A stretch of DNA of 64,000 nucleotides from a bacterium (lineage in GTDB: Bacteria; CLD3; SB21). The notes beneath the pieces were generated by a model. It made no database searches, was not told where the DNA came from, and saw nothing but the letters and a program-made list of their open reading frames with translations. Shown piece after piece: positions 19,177 to 29,734 of this stretch. A program made the translations under genes and the position numbers. The first letter of the stretch is position 1; the number at the start of each line of letters is the position of its first letter. The stretch lies in NCBI GenBank assembly GCA_013360215.1, contig JABWCP010000004.1, positions 62,001-126,000 on the forward strand, written 5' to 3'.

Positions 19177-19737
19177 ATGCGTAAATGGATTGTTGTTTTT
19201 TTGAGTTTGGCTTGTTTGTTTTTTTATCTTAAAAACTATGACATCTCATCGGTTGACGGCCTTCCCGAAAACCACGGCGTCATAACCAAAATCAGCGATG
19301 GCGATACATTCCTGATCGAAGTGAACGGGAAAACGGAAAAAGTGCGTTTGATCGGAATTGACACGCCCGAATCCAAGGATAATCTCAAAGCCAAAAAAGA
19401 CGCGGCTCGTAATTCTGCTGATCTTGATGCGATGGTTCGGCAGGGGATCGAAGCACGCCGTTTTGTGGAACAGAATTTTCCTCTCGGAACAACCCTCCGC
19501 ATCGAAACCGATCGCGATACGCGAGATCGTTACGGCCGGATGCTCGCCTATCTTTTTACGGAAGACGGCAGGATGATCAATGAGACCATCATTCGCGAAG
19601 GTTACGCCACACCGTTATTTTATTCGCCTAACTACAAATACAAATCGCGTCTTGAGGAAGCATACCGTTATGCTAAATCAAACAAAAAAGGCCTTTGGCA
19701 AAATGGCAAACCGTTGCATATCCGAAAAGACGAATAA
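19177..19737 (+). CDS. Thermonuclease-family secreted or membrane-anchored nuclease
   Basis: A 186-residue staphylococcal-nuclease-like protein that should cleave DNA and RNA outside the cytoplasm with Ca2+. Residues 4-19 form a hydrophobic signal or anchor. The SNase fold starts with the DGDTF segment at 41-45. Residues corresponding to the S. aureus catalytic set are present: Arg57, Asp62, Thr63 and Glu65 in VRLIGIDTPES, and Arg121 in RYGRMLAYLF. The C-terminal AYRYAKSNKKGLWQ segment is typical. The ATG has AAGGTG about 11 bases upstream. It could serve nutrient scavenging or defence against foreign DNA; context gives no further hint. Confidence 0.93.
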   Translation: MRKWIVVFLSLACLFFYLKNYDISSVDGLPENHGVITKISDGDTFLIEVNGKTEKVRLIGIDTPESKDNLKAKKDAARNSADLDAMVRQGIEARRFVEQNFPLGTTLRIETDRDTRDRYGRMLAYLFTEDGRMINETIIREGYATPLFYSPNYKYKSRLEEAYRYAKSNKKGLWQNGKPLHIRKDE

Positions 19738-19844
19738 GTTTATATAAGGCTATTTTTTTATAGATTTTCTGCTTTGCATCCCATACTTTGCCGCGGTTTT
19801 TTAAGGCAATCGAAAATTAAAAATATCATATAAGGATTTGTTAT

Positions 19845-20939
19845 ATGCCACTTCGTTGCGGTATCGTCGGTCTCCCCAATGTGGGTAAATCAACCATTTT
19901 TAATGCACTTACTGCAGCCGGCGCTCTGGCGGCAAACTATCCTTTTGCAACGATCGAACCCAATGTCGGCGTAGTGACAGTCCCAGATCATCGTATTGAC
20001 GCTCTGACCAAAGTGGTCAAACCCAAACGCGTACTTTATACGACTGTGAATTTTGTTGACATCGCAGGACTTGTCAAAGGCGCCAATGCCGGGGAAGGAT
20101 TGGGCAATCAGTTTCTTAGCCACATTCGTGAAGTGGATGCTATCGGCCACGTCGTACGTTGTTTTGACAACGCGGATGTCGTCCACGTCGAAGGCAGTGT
20201 TAACCCCGAACGTGATATAGCCATCATTGATACCGAACTTGTACTCAAGGATCTCGAATCCGTAAACAAACGCATTTCCCAAGTTGAACGAACTGCAAAA
20301 AGCGGTGATAAGGATGCGAAACTTGCTTTTGATGTGCTGAGCAAAGTCAAAGCACAACTCAATGACGGAAAACCGGTTCGTCTGATGAGTTTATCCGAAA
20401 ATGACCGCAAAGCTATCGCGGATCTTTTTTTGCTTACAGACAAACCCGTGCTTTATATATGCAATGTATCGGAGAGCGATGTACTCACGGAAAATAATTA
20501 TGTCAAACAAGTCCGCTCCATTGCCGAAAAAGAAAATGCACGTGTTGTTGTGATTTCGGGGCAGATCGAATCAGAAATTCAGCAATTACCTGAAGAAGAA
20601 CGTAAGGGATTTCTCGAAAGTTTAGGTCTCAAGGAACCGGGGCTTCATGCGCTTATTCGTGAAACATATTCGTTATTGGATATGATTTCTTTTCTTACCG
20701 CCGGCGTCGAAGAAGTGCGTGCATGGACGATCACACGCGGCACTAAAAATCCTCAGGCCGCCGGAGTGATCCATTCGGATTTTGAAAAAGGCTTTATATG
20801 CGCGGATGTGATTTGGTGGGAAGATTTTGTCAAACACGGAGGCGAACAAGCCTGTAAAGACAAAGGCCTGCTCCGTACCGAAGGAAAAGAATACGTCGTC
20901 AAAGACGGCGACGTAATGCACTTTAAGTTTAATGTGTAA
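19845..20939 (+). CDS. ychF: Ribosome-associated GTPase/ATPase YchF (OLA1 family)
   Basis: A universally conserved 364-residue P-loop protein of the Obg-related family that prefers ATP over GTP and associates with ribosomes. The P-loop GLPNVGKST is at residues 9-17 and switch II DIAGLVKGA at 72-80. The G4 motif is NVSE (207-210) in place of NKxD, the feature that explains loss of guanine specificity. A C-terminal TGS domain ends the protein. AAGGAT lies upstream of the ATG. It is convergent with obg, with 30 bases between stops, and is probably a single-gene transcript. Confidence 0.97.
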   Translation: MPLRCGIVGLPNVGKSTIFNALTAAGALAANYPFATIEPNVGVVTVPDHRIDALTKVVKPKRVLYTTVNFVDIAGLVKGANAGEGLGNQFLSHIREVDAIGHVVRCFDNADVVHVEGSVNPERDIAIIDTELVLKDLESVNKRISQVERTAKSGDKDAKLAFDVLSKVKAQLNDGKPVRLMSLSENDRKAIADLFLLTDKPVLYICNVSESDVLTENNYVKQVRSIAEKENARVVVISGQIESEIQQLPEEERKGFLESLGLKEPGLHALIRETYSLLDMISFLTAGVEEVRAWTITRGTKNPQAAGVIHSDFEKGFICADVIWWEDFVKHGGEQACKDKGLLRTEGKEYVVKDGDVMHFKFNV

Positions 20940-20969
20940 GAATAGACATTAAATCTTAAATCTAGAAAA

Positions 20970-21947
<978 letters not shown>

Positions 21948-21961
21948 TTAAGCCAATTAAA

Positions 21962-22528
21962 TTATTTCGTATCTTTAGGAGGATCAAAATGTCGGCGGCA
22001 CCGCGCTTCGTACGTACCTGTCGCGCCTACCAAAACGCGATCGGCGCTTTGGACAAGTCGCTGTGTATAGTTGGCCGGTGCACCACATACCATACAGATA
22101 GCCATGGGTTTGTCTACCACTTCAGCCACCGCAAGAAGCTGCGGCATCGGCTCAAAAGGCCGACCTAGATAATCTTTGTCCAATCCGGCAACGATTACGC
22201 GTTTACCCATGTATGCTAATTTATTACATATTTCAACAATCGAAGCATCAAAAAACTGTGCTTCGTCAACTCCGATGACGTCCGTTCTAGGATCAAGTTT
22301 CTCCATGATTTCGGACGCTTTTTCGATAACTTCAGAAGGCATTTTAAGTTCGCTGTGAGAAACAATATGATCTTCACTATAACGCGAATCAATTTGCGGT
22401 TTAAAAACCTGAACACGCATTTTGGCAATTTCCGCCCGGCGCATGCGGCGAATAAGTTCTTCAGATTTCCCACTGAACATGCTTCCGGCTATCACTTCGA
22501 TCCAACCGCTGTTATGTACAATATTCAT
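21962..22528 (-). CDS. tdk: Thymidine kinase
   Basis: Phosphorylates thymidine to dTMP with ATP in pyrimidine salvage, a class II thymidine kinase. The 188-residue length fits. The P-loop GSMFSGKS is at 15-22, and the catalytic DEAQFF motif at 88-93. The C-terminal zinc/lasso region has CMVCG and a later CRRHF, consistent with the structural Zn site. obg follows 26 bases later. Divergent from lpxC. Confidence 0.96.
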   Translation of the reverse strand: MNIVHNSGWIEVIAGSMFSGKSEELIRRMRRAEIAKMRVQVFKPQIDSRYSEDHIVSHSELKMPSEVIEKASEIMEKLDPRTDVIGVDEAQFFDASIVEICNKLAYMGKRVIVAGLDKDYLGRPFEPMPQLLAVAEVVDKPMAICMVCGAPANYTQRLVQSADRVLVGATGTYEARCRRHFDPPKDTK

Positions 22529-22661
22529 ATATGGAACGGGTTAAATTAATGCTCTGCAAACTACAAATTATTTACATCCATCAGCGCGGCATAATAATGT
22601 TATTTTGGTGTTTCCGCAAATTGTTTTTATTAACTTATGTACAAAGAAATATATTGATTCT

Positions 22662-23561
22662 ATGAACCAAGAAATAACCATCAACGGCGTAGGCATTCAC
22701 AGTGGGAAACCAAACAGTGTTCTTATTCGCCCACATGATCATGGTGTACTTTTTAATGTTGAGGGAACGCCAATTCCTGCGCTTATCCAACATGTAAAAG
22801 ACACCCAACGCGCTACTACGATTTCTGTCGGCGGTCGTTCGTTACGTACCATAGAGCACCTCTGCTCAGCCATCTACGGATTAAACCTCTGCGGTGCTGA
22901 AATCACTGTAACCGGCGGTGAAATCCCCATCTTAGATGGAAGCGCAATGCCTTTTATCGAAGCACTCGCTGACACTCTTACTACTGAAAGCCAAAATGAA
23001 CCACTAACCATTGATCGTACCATCACTCATCGTAACCCTGACAACGGAGCGTTTATTCGAATCGAACCAAGCCAAGATTTTCATGTCACTTATACTCAGC
23101 GTTTTCAAAAACGCGCCATTGATACTTTTTCTTTTTTAAGTTCACCTAAAAATTACATCAAAGAAATCGCGTCAGCCCGTACATTTGCTTACGCGGGTGA
23201 ATTGCAATTGCTATATCGTAAGGGGTTTATTCGCGGTTTGGATCCTAATGCCGGTTTTATAATTTTGGATTCGGAACCCAATTGGGACTTGATGGAAGAA
23301 ATTATCGGTGATGATGCGCGCAGTGCGGTTCATGAAACGCCCTTTTATAAGATATTATCAAAAATTCCTCCGCGCTATCCCAACGAGGCCACGCGTCATA
23401 AAGTGCTCGATATTTTAGGTGATTTTTCACTTCTCGGTATGCCTATCAAAGGTTTGATAACCGCGGATGGTACTGGTCATTCAGAAAATATAGCTCTCGT
23501 ACAAAAAATCGCAGAAACCTACGGATTGATTCATTTTGACCCGCTTGGGGATGACGAATAA
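22662..23561 (+). CDS. lpxC: UDP-3-O-acyl-N-acetylglucosamine deacetylase
   Basis: Catalyses the committed deacetylation of lipid A synthesis and so shows that the cell makes lipopolysaccharide. The ATG at 22662 gives 299 residues and the normal N terminus; the frame is open further upstream without a convincing start. Zinc ligands by family comparison are His66 (in EHLC), His246 and Asp250 (in TRHKVLD). The general acid/base His273 lies in TGHSENIA. LDGSAMPF at 91-98 is the hallmark substrate loop. It is not fused to FabZ, in contrast to Bacteroidota. No other lpx gene is adjacent. A terminator follows the stop. Confidence 0.94.
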   Translation: MNQEITINGVGIHSGKPNSVLIRPHDHGVLFNVEGTPIPALIQHVKDTQRATTISVGGRSLRTIEHLCSAIYGLNLCGAEITVTGGEIPILDGSAMPFIEALADTLTTESQNEPLTIDRTITHRNPDNGAFIRIEPSQDFHVTYTQRFQKRAIDTFSFLSSPKNYIKEIASARTFAYAGELQLLYRKGFIRGLDPNAGFIILDSEPNWDLMEEIIGDDARSAVHETPFYKILSKIPPRYPNEATRHKVLDILGDFSLLGMPIKGLITADGTGHSENIALVQKIAETYGLIHFDPLGDDE

Positions 23562-23572
23562 TTTTTGAATAA

Positions 23573-23601
23573 AAAAGCCGACGCAAAATACGTCGGCTTT
23601 T
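23573..23601. terminator. Bidirectional Rho-independent terminator
   Basis: A perfect 11-bp stem AAAAGCCGACG / CGTCGGCTTTT with a 7-base loop. T-rich on both strands, it serves both lpxC (plus) and the convergent lipoprotein gene (minus). Confidence 0.88.
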
Positions 23602-23627
23602 AAATTAACATGATACCGGAGAGGATT

Positions 23628-25088
23628 TTATAATTTTAACAGACTAAACATACAACCTTCGATGTCTTGTTTTAAGTCTTCGTGATTTTCCGGATAATAA
23701 TATCCTTCACACATACCTGTAAAAACATAGACCATAGTAATGTCACCATTGGTGATCGTACCACCGCCGGTTTTATTTTGTAAATCAAAGACAAATGAGC
23801 CTGTGGATGATAAAGCTGCATCGGTTTTGGTGATGGTAAATGTCAGTGTCACACTGGAACCGTCACGAATCAGAGTAAACTGAGAGGTCGAACCGTCACT
23901 TTCTGTGATCGTACCCGTGGTTTCAAAATTATAACGTTTTCCTGTTACCGTTGCATTGAGTGTTCTTCCCCGGCTATCCGAACCCGTAATAGTATACGAT
24001 AAACCTTCCGGCGTACCATTGCCGGTAGGCACTGAAGTTCGCGTGATAGTCAATACTGTAGAATATGTCGTACCGTCAAGGAAGTAGAATGTTGACGAAT
24101 CGGTTGATACCGCTCCACTCATGATTACTTTTGTGATTTTACGATAAAGGCTATCGCCGGCCGGGAAATCTGTCTGAATCTGGATAGTTCCACTCTTAGA
24201 AAGATTGCTGCTATCGGCCGTGATATTCATCGTTGAAACCGAATACCGGTGTGTTCCGTCACGAAGTGTTATATCCATAGTTCCGCTCAGCGTTCGCTCG
24301 CCCGTTGTAGCATTGACAGTACGGGTATATGTTATCTCGGATGTACTTGATGATGCATCGGTATAATTAGTGGTGGTTTCCTTATGGGAGGTGCCTCCAA
24401 CCGGATCAATAGAAATACTCATAACTCGATTGGATATGCCTGATACCGTCGCAAAACCGGTAGTTGTAGCAGAATAACTCAGTTTTCTGTCGGCAAACTT
24501 AACACGTCCGACGTTACGAATTATTGTCCCGCTCGTAATCTGTGTAAACCCGGGGTAATCTTCATACGTTTTGATAATCGTAGAATCCTTAAAACTTGAT
24601 GTCATCACAGTATTCTGAGTAATGATCACATTTGGATCGTATGTAAATGTCGCGCGATAAAATTTCTTTTCAACACGACTACTGCTCGGGAAATTTTTAG
24701 TTGATACATCAATACTTGTCAACCGTAGTGTTGTCGGATCAAACACACGTATGATCGTAGCTTGCGTGCCATCCGGATAATTACGTGTGATGGTATCACG
24801 ACCCACAAATGTAAATGACGAAGAACTTTTCATGAGATGTTCGTCAGATATATCTTTAATTATTGCACTCGCTGTATAGTCGGATTCATCACCGGCGCCG
24901 TTATACCCATTTTCGGAAGTTATTTCCTCATTGTCCGAAAACTCGTCATCCACTTGACTGACCAACGCTGTTGTTTTCACCGCCGCTTCAACAACCTCTT
25001 TTTGGTCATCGGTTAGTGTGCCATCACTTTTTTCTTTTTCACACGCAATCATAAAAACCAATAGCAGCAATATCCATAATCGTTTCAT
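23628..25088 (-). CDS. Ser/Thr-rich beta-repeat lipoprotein of unknown function
   Basis: I do not recognise a family. The 486-residue protein has a lipoprotein signal (lipobox MIAC, Cys16) followed by an acidic linker at about 17-75 that could pass through the envelope. The rest is rich in Ser, Thr and Gly, with many short alternating segments that read as beta strands, such as SGTMDITLRDGTHRY and TGTITESDGSTSQF. These resemble imperfect repeats of about 30-45 residues with the pattern GT(I/M)-x-(I/L)-x-DG. Two cysteines near the C terminus (in GMCEGYY and EGCMF) may form a disulphide. Probably a surface or periplasmic lipoprotein. A GGAG lies about 12 bases before the ATG. It is transcribed alone and divergently from the AAA gene. 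Confidence 0.8.
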   Translation of the reverse strand: MKRLWILLLLVFMIACEKEKSDGTLTDDQKEVVEAAVKTTALVSQVDDEFSDNEEITSENGYNGAGDESDYTASAIIKDISDEHLMKSSSSFTFVGRDTITRNYPDGTQATIIRVFDPTTLRLTSIDVSTKNFPSSSRVEKKFYRATFTYDPNVIITQNTVMTSSFKDSTIIKTYEDYPGFTQITSGTIIRNVGRVKFADRKLSYSATTTGFATVSGISNRVMSISIDPVGGTSHKETTTNYTDASSSTSEITYTRTVNATTGERTLSGTMDITLRDGTHRYSVSTMNITADSSNLSKSGTIQIQTDFPAGDSLYRKITKVIMSGAVSTDSSTFYFLDGTTYSTVLTITRTSVPTGNGTPEGLSYTITGSDSRGRTLNATVTGKRYNFETTGTITESDGSTSQFTLIRDGSSVTLTFTITKTDAALSSTGSFVFDLQNKTGGGTITNGDITMVYVFTGMCEGYYYPENHEDLKQDIEGCMFSLLKL

Positions 25089-25356
25089 ACTTTAGAAAAC
25101 TCCTTATTTATTTAAATACTGTTTTAATTGGTCGCTAATAATTACCTACACGTTTATGCAGGCTTTGTGCCAATCTATAAAAAACTGTTATTATTTAGTT
25201 TAACTTTCAAAAATGATTTTCAAAAATCTACTTTGACGGATTTATTGCCATGTTATTTTGACGCTTTGTAACAATTTTAACCACACATATAGTAATGTTT
25301 ATTCTTGTATTTTCTTTGATGAACCTTTAGCTTTCTAAAAAAAGTAGTCCCAGCTT

Positions 25357-26889
25357 ATGCAAAACGATCTCGAAGTTTACATACAAGCGCGCTACCCTTT
25401 GATTTATTTGGTTTCATGGGAGGAAGAGCGCATTCTCAAAACGCTCGATCAGATCGCTATTCATCTTCGGAAAATGCTTTTTGTCTGGACGCAAACACAG
25501 GGCTTGTATAATTATGTGTTGCCAGACCATTTGGACGAATCCAAATCCGATCCCGAAGTGTTGCTTAACCATATTGCAGCTTCTCAAGATAACGGCATTT
25601 TTGTTTTGTTTGATTTTCACGCGTTTATCGAAAATCACCGTATTCGGCGCCAATTGCGCGATCTTTCCAAATTACTTCGTAAAAGCAATAAAACGATTAT
25701 TATCGTCGCACCGCAAATGACGATCCCTCTCGAACTATCCAAAGATATCGCGGTTATGGATTTTGATCTACCGGGTTTAGCGGAGCTCAATATCGCTTTT
25801 CAAAATGCACTCAAAGTTCTCAATAAGCGCCGTGATGTGGTTCTGGAGTTGACACCGCAGATTTCTGAAAAACTATTGAAAGCCGCACAAGGGTTAACCT
25901 TGGTAGAATTTGAAAATGTACTGGCTAAATCGGTAGTGCACAGCAAAGCGATCAACGCACATACGATCCAAGAAGTATTAGAAGAGAAAAAGCAGATCAT
26001 TAGGAAATCAAGCACCCTAGAATATTTTTCTCCGGATGAAAATTTTGAACAAGTCGGCGGACTTGAAAATCTCAAACAATGGCTTACTAAACGCGCGGAG
26101 GCTTTTACTGAACGCGCCGCTCAATTCGGATTGCCTACACCGAAGGGACTTTTATTGGTTGGTACCCAAGGTTGCGGAAAAAGCCTCACGGCTAAAGCTG
26201 TAGCAGCACATTGGAATCTGCCGTTGCTCAAACTGGATGTAGGCAGTGTTTTTAGCGGTATTGTCGGATCGTCTGAAGCCAATATGCGTCATGCCATCAA
26301 AGTAGCCGAATCCATCAGTCCTTGTATTTTGTGGATTGACGAACTCGAAAAAGGGTTTTCAGGTATGGCAAGTTCCAATTTTTCTGATGGCGGCACAGCC
26401 GCGAGAGTATTCGGTTCATTTACCACCTGGCTTCAGGAAAAAAAGAAACCTGTTTTTGTAATTGCTACATCCAACGATATAACTCTTCTTCCTCCGGAAA
26501 TACTTCGTAAAGGTCGTTTTGATGAAATCTTTTTTGTGGATTTGCCGGAACAAGTAGAGAGGGAAGCTATTTTTACTATTCATCTTCAGAAGCGCCACCG
26601 TACTACGGATTCGTTTGACGTCGTAAAGCTAGCCTTGTTGTCCGAAGGATATAGCGGTGCCGAGATCGAACAGGCTATCATTGCCGGTTTGTACGATGCT
26701 TTTGAGGCCGGACGTGAATTGACAACCGACGATATTTCAAATAACCTGCGTGCCACGGTGCCGCTCTCGCGTGTCATGGCCGAACAGATTTCGGCATTAC
26801 GCCAATGGGCTGAAAAACGTGCCCGTAAAGCTTCGCGAAATCGCAGTGCAGGAACAGGCATTGACCTGGATCGCTTTAGTGTCAACTAA
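25357..26889 (+). CDS. Ycf46-like AAA ATPase
   Basis: A 510-residue AAA protein of the Ycf46 type. The N-terminal 220 residues are the degenerate ATPase-like domain of this family, starting with [20 protein letters not shown], followed by [17 protein letters not shown] and the catalytic AAA module. Walker A GTQGCGKS is at 269-276, Walker B ILWIDE at 324-329, sensor 1 in VIATSND, and the arginine-finger region [15 protein letters not shown]. In cyanobacteria Ycf46 has been linked to CO2 use and photosynthesis control; in a non-phototroph like this its role is unknown. Its usual genomic partners, DUF1257 and DUF2997, are 6.3 kb away. The DinB-like gene follows after 27 bases. Confidence 0.9.
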   Translation: MQNDLEVYIQARYPLIYLVSWEEERILKTLDQIAIHLRKMLFVWTQTQGLYNYVLPDHLDESKSDPEVLLNHIAASQDNGIFVLFDFHAFIENHRIRRQLRDLSKLLRKSNKTIIIVAPQMTIPLELSKDIAVMDFDLPGLAELNIAFQNALKVLNKRRDVVLELTPQISEKLLKAAQGLTLVEFENVLAKSVVHSKAINAHTIQEVLEEKKQIIRKSSTLEYFSPDENFEQVGGLENLKQWLTKRAEAFTERAAQFGLPTPKGLLLVGTQGCGKSLTAKAVAAHWNLPLLKLDVGSVFSGIVGSSEANMRHAIKVAESISPCILWIDELEKGFSGMASSNFSDGGTAARVFGSFTTWLQEKKKPVFVIATSNDITLLPPEILRKGRFDEIFFVDLPEQVEREAIFTIHLQKRHRTTDSFDVVKLALLSEGYSGAEIEQAIIAGLYDAFEAGRELTTDDISNNLRATVPLSRVMAEQISALRQWAEKRARKASRNRSAGTGIDLDRFSVN

Positions 26890-26916
26890 CTATATTTTAT
26901 TTATCCCGGTAATATC

Positions 26917-27360
26917 ATGATTATTGAAACATTATCTGAATTTTTTGAACGCGATTTGCTGAAGCTCAAAGAAGAACTCGCAAGTTACAGCGATGAAACA
27001 GCTATCTGGAAGATCGAAGGCGATATCCGAAATACGGCCGGGAATCTTGCACTGCATTTGGTCGGTAACATCAATCATTTCATTGGTGCCGTACTCGGAA
27101 AAACAGGATACATTCGCGAAAGGGAACGTGAATTTTCTGATTCCGGTGTTCCACGCATTAAGCTAATACAGGACATAGATGCAACGATTGTGATGGTGAA
27201 GACAACTCTTTCCCGCATGGATGACTCCGCACTGTATCAAAATTATCCGATCGAGAAGCATGGCAAAACAGTAACCGTCGAACACATGCTCTTGCACCTG
27301 CTTGCACATTTAAACTACCATATCGGACAAGTAAACTATCATCGTCGCCTCATCGGTTAA
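26917..27360 (+). CDS. DinB-like four-helix protein (DUF1572)
   Basis: A 147-residue DinB/YfiT superfamily protein. These four-helix-bundle proteins bind a divalent metal through three histidines, and several act as thiol transferases. Here His47 and His54 lie in helix 2 (ALHLVGNINHF), and His127, His131 and His135 in the last helix (LLHLLAHLNYHIGQVNYH), enough for a metal site. In bacillithiol-producing bacteria DinB-family BstA proteins are bacillithiol S-transferases; with bshB1 and bshC in the window such a role is plausible but unproven. It starts 27 bases after the AAA gene and may be co-transcribed. Confidence 0.82.
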   Translation: MIIETLSEFFERDLLKLKEELASYSDETAIWKIEGDIRNTAGNLALHLVGNINHFIGAVLGKTGYIREREREFSDSGVPRIKLIQDIDATIVMVKTTLSRMDDSALYQNYPIEKHGKTVTVEHMLLHLLAHLNYHIGQVNYHRRLIG

Positions 27361-27725
27361 CATTGCTTCATAGCTTACCCGCCTCAATTGTGAAAAAACC
27401 TAACAACGGTTTTGATGTTTTATAGTGGTATGGAAGAAATCAAAATCTCATTAGAATGATTTAACTACTCCGTTATGGAACTTCACATTATTAAACGCGT
27501 AACAGTAGAGTCAACGATCTTATGATTGTCAACAAATGAAATGGCTTGCGTTGGCTTTCTAACAAGTAATGGTTTTTAACTCCGCACAAAATTTATATTT
27601 TTTCGCTTCATACATTATCACCGGCGCACACAGAATCTTAAATATCAGAATTTTTATACACAGTAAACATTCTAATAGGTTTTCATGTTTTACATGTTCT
27701 TGACACCATTACAGGAATCTGAACG
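27361..27725. other. Gene-free 365-base stretch upstream of the AraC-type gene
   Basis: No open frame, RNA gene or strong terminator is apparent. A short inverted repeat CATGTTTTACATG at 27684-27696 lies about 30 bases before the araC-type start and could be an operator. A TTGACA at 27700-27705 is too close to the ATG to work as an ordinary promoter for that gene. A few runs resemble decayed sequence, but nothing that I can assign. Confidence 0.4.
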
Positions 27726-28547
27726 ATGAAAGAGATGCGAACAGGGCAATTTTTCGGTGATACCGATAAAATTATGCATCTGGACGGTATTACGCTTACC
27801 AAAACGGTTTATACCCATGATTATGTAGATTGGCATTACCATCAAAATGCTTATTTCACATTTCTTCTTCGCGGCGGTCTGATCGAAACCGATCGAAAAA
27901 AAACCGTACGGTGTGCTCCCGGTGACTTATTGTTTCATTATTGGCAAGAGTCACACTGTAATATTAAACCTCCAGAATTCACTCAAGGATTCCATATCGA
28001 AATCGAGCAGTCTTGGTTTGACAATCTGGAATTGGATCGTCGCATGTTTGAAGGAAGTTTTCAGATTACCGATCCTGCAGTTCGTATCGCATTCTATTCT
28101 ATGGCGCGCGAACTCAGTTGCCCGGATACGGCTTCTGTGGTTTCTATAGAAGATGCGCTTTGCCGCGCTCTTCTGCATGTATCTAAAACTACGGCTTCTC
28201 AGTCAAATAAGCCTTTGTGGGTAGCGCAAATACGAGATGTTTTGCATGCCCGCCCATTTGACACGCATACATTGATTGAACTGGCCACGACTCTGCATAT
28301 ACACCCGGTACATTTATCGCGCGCCTTCACTCAATATTTCGGTGTTCCGTTGGGTACATATATTCGACAAATACGTCTGCAAAAATCTATTGAGCAGATG
28401 TATGATCCTTCTTTGTCACTTACTAATATTGCGTTGCAATGCGGCTTTTCTGACCAAAGCCACTTCGTTCGTTGTTTCAAAGCAGTTACCGGAATAACGC
28501 CGTTTCGCTATCGCCGAGAGTTGTGCAAGATCAATGAACCATGTTAA
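27726..28547 (+). CDS. AraC-family transcriptional regulator
   Basis: A 273-residue regulator with an N-terminal cupin-like sensor domain (HYHQNAYFTFLLRGG, then APGDLLFHYWQ) and a C-terminal double helix-turn-helix from about 175 to 268. The second HTH carries the family signature LTNIALQCGFSDQSHFVRCFKA, cited here only by its core IALQCGFSDQSHF, and ends with GITPFRYRR. The N-terminal histidines suggest a small-molecule or metal sensor. The gene lies 71 bases upstream of a serine hydrolase on the same strand, so that hydrolase is the first candidate target. No effector can be named. Confidence 0.92.
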   Translation: MKEMRTGQFFGDTDKIMHLDGITLTKTVYTHDYVDWHYHQNAYFTFLLRGGLIETDRKKTVRCAPGDLLFHYWQESHCNIKPPEFTQGFHIEIEQSWFDNLELDRRMFEGSFQITDPAVRIAFYSMARELSCPDTASVVSIEDALCRALLHVSKTTASQSNKPLWVAQIRDVLHARPFDTHTLIELATTLHIHPVHLSRAFTQYFGVPLGTYIRQIRLQKSIEQMYDPSLSLTNIALQCGFSDQSHFVRCFKAVTGITPFRYRRELCKINEPC

Positions 28548-28618
28548 ATACGTTCTATTTCCAAGCCTCCGTACGTGTTATATTATGATAACACTAAAAT
28601 AAAACATAGAGGGGCAGT

Positions 28619-29734
28619 ATGAAAATTTTCGTAATTCTATGCATGGTCCTTTGTACGAGTATTCCTTTGGTTTCTCAGATTCCTATAGATCGTCACGACG
28701 GTATCAAAGTTTCCGACGCTTCTTCGATGCATATACTACCAAGTACTTTGCTCAAGTTGGATAGCGCTGCAAGTCAGGGTGTTTTAAAAAACATTACGAG
28801 TATTTTGATCGCACGCAATGGAACGCTTGTTTTTGAAAAGTATTATAACGGCGCCGACGAAGCTACGCTTCACAATACACGCAGCGCTACCAAAACTATC
28901 ACAGCAATACTTACCGGTTTAGCGATAGATCAACAGTTTATTCCTTCGGAAAAAACACCTGTATTTCCGTATTTCAGGGACAAAAAGGAAATTCGGAATC
29001 CCGATCCGCGTAAAAATCAAATTACCATAGAAGATTTGCTTACCATGAGCTCTTTGCTCGAATGCGATGACGATAATCAGTTCTCGAACGGAAACGAAGA
29101 GCGCATGTATCTTATTGAGGATTACGTTCAGTTCGCCCTGGATTTGCCGATTCGGGGGTTTGCTGCATGGAATCCCAAACCTCAGGATTCGCCTTACGGA
29201 CGAAGCTTTAGTTATTGTACAGCCGGTGTAGTTTTGCTTGGAGGTGTATTGGAACGTAGCTCCAATATGCGTGTTGACGCATTTGCAAAAAAATATTTGT
29301 TCGATCCGTTGGGAATTCAGCAAACTGCATGGCAAATCACACCTATGGGAATGCCAATGACAGGCGGTGGGCTTGGTTTACGAAGCCGCGACTTACTCAA
29401 AATCGCTCAACTGTATGAAAACAAAGGTATATGGAACGGGAAGCGTATCATTTCGGAATCGTGGATAGAAAAATCCACAAAACCCCATGCTCAGGCTCGT
29501 GAAAACACCGATTATGGTTATTTATGCTGGTTACAAAAATTTGGCGCTAATGACAAAACCTACTTTGGGTATTATATGGCCGGTAACGGTGGAAGTAAAA
29601 TCGCCGTGTTTCCCGAGCTACATCTCACAGTTGTAATCACAAGTACGTGGTACGGTACTGGAAAAGCACATGCACAAAGCGAAAAAATTTTATCTGACTA
29701 TATTATTCCAGCGGTGCAACTTGAATCGAAATAA
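28619..29734 (+). CDS. Secreted serine hydrolase of the beta-lactamase/EstB family
   Basis: A 371-residue penicillin-binding-protein-like hydrolase. Residues 1-19 are a signal peptide. The nucleophile motif SxxK is Ser89-Ala-Thr-Lys92. The second motif has Tyr199 in FSYCTAG, where class C enzymes have YxN (here Thr replaces Asn). The third is AGNGGSK near residue 320 in place of KTG/HxG. Such proteins act as esterases, D-amino-acid peptidases or beta-lactamases, and the substrate cannot be read from sequence. AGAGGGGC precedes the ATG. It overlaps the next gene by 14 bases if that starts at its TTG. Confidence 0.9.
   Translation: MKIFVILCMVLCTSIPLVSQIPIDRHDGIKVSDASSMHILPSTLLKLDSAASQGVLKNITSILIARNGTLVFEKYYNGADEATLHNTRSATKTITAILTGLAIDQQFIPSEKTPVFPYFRDKKEIRNPDPRKNQITIEDLLTMSSLLECDDDNQFSNGNEERMYLIEDYVQFALDLPIRGFAAWNPKPQDSPYGRSFSYCTAGVVLLGGVLERSSNMRVDAFAKKYLFDPLGIQQTAWQITPMGMPMTGGGLGLRSRDLLKIAQLYENKGIWNGKRIISESWIEKSTKPHAQARENTDYGYLCWLQKFGANDKTYFGYYMAGNGGSKIAVFPELHLTVVITSTWYGTGKAHAQSEKILSDYIIPAVQLESK

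Noticed and set aside
27700-27705. TTGACA as a -35 box for the AraC-type gene
   Set aside because: It is only about 20 bases before the start codon and no -10 sequence fits.
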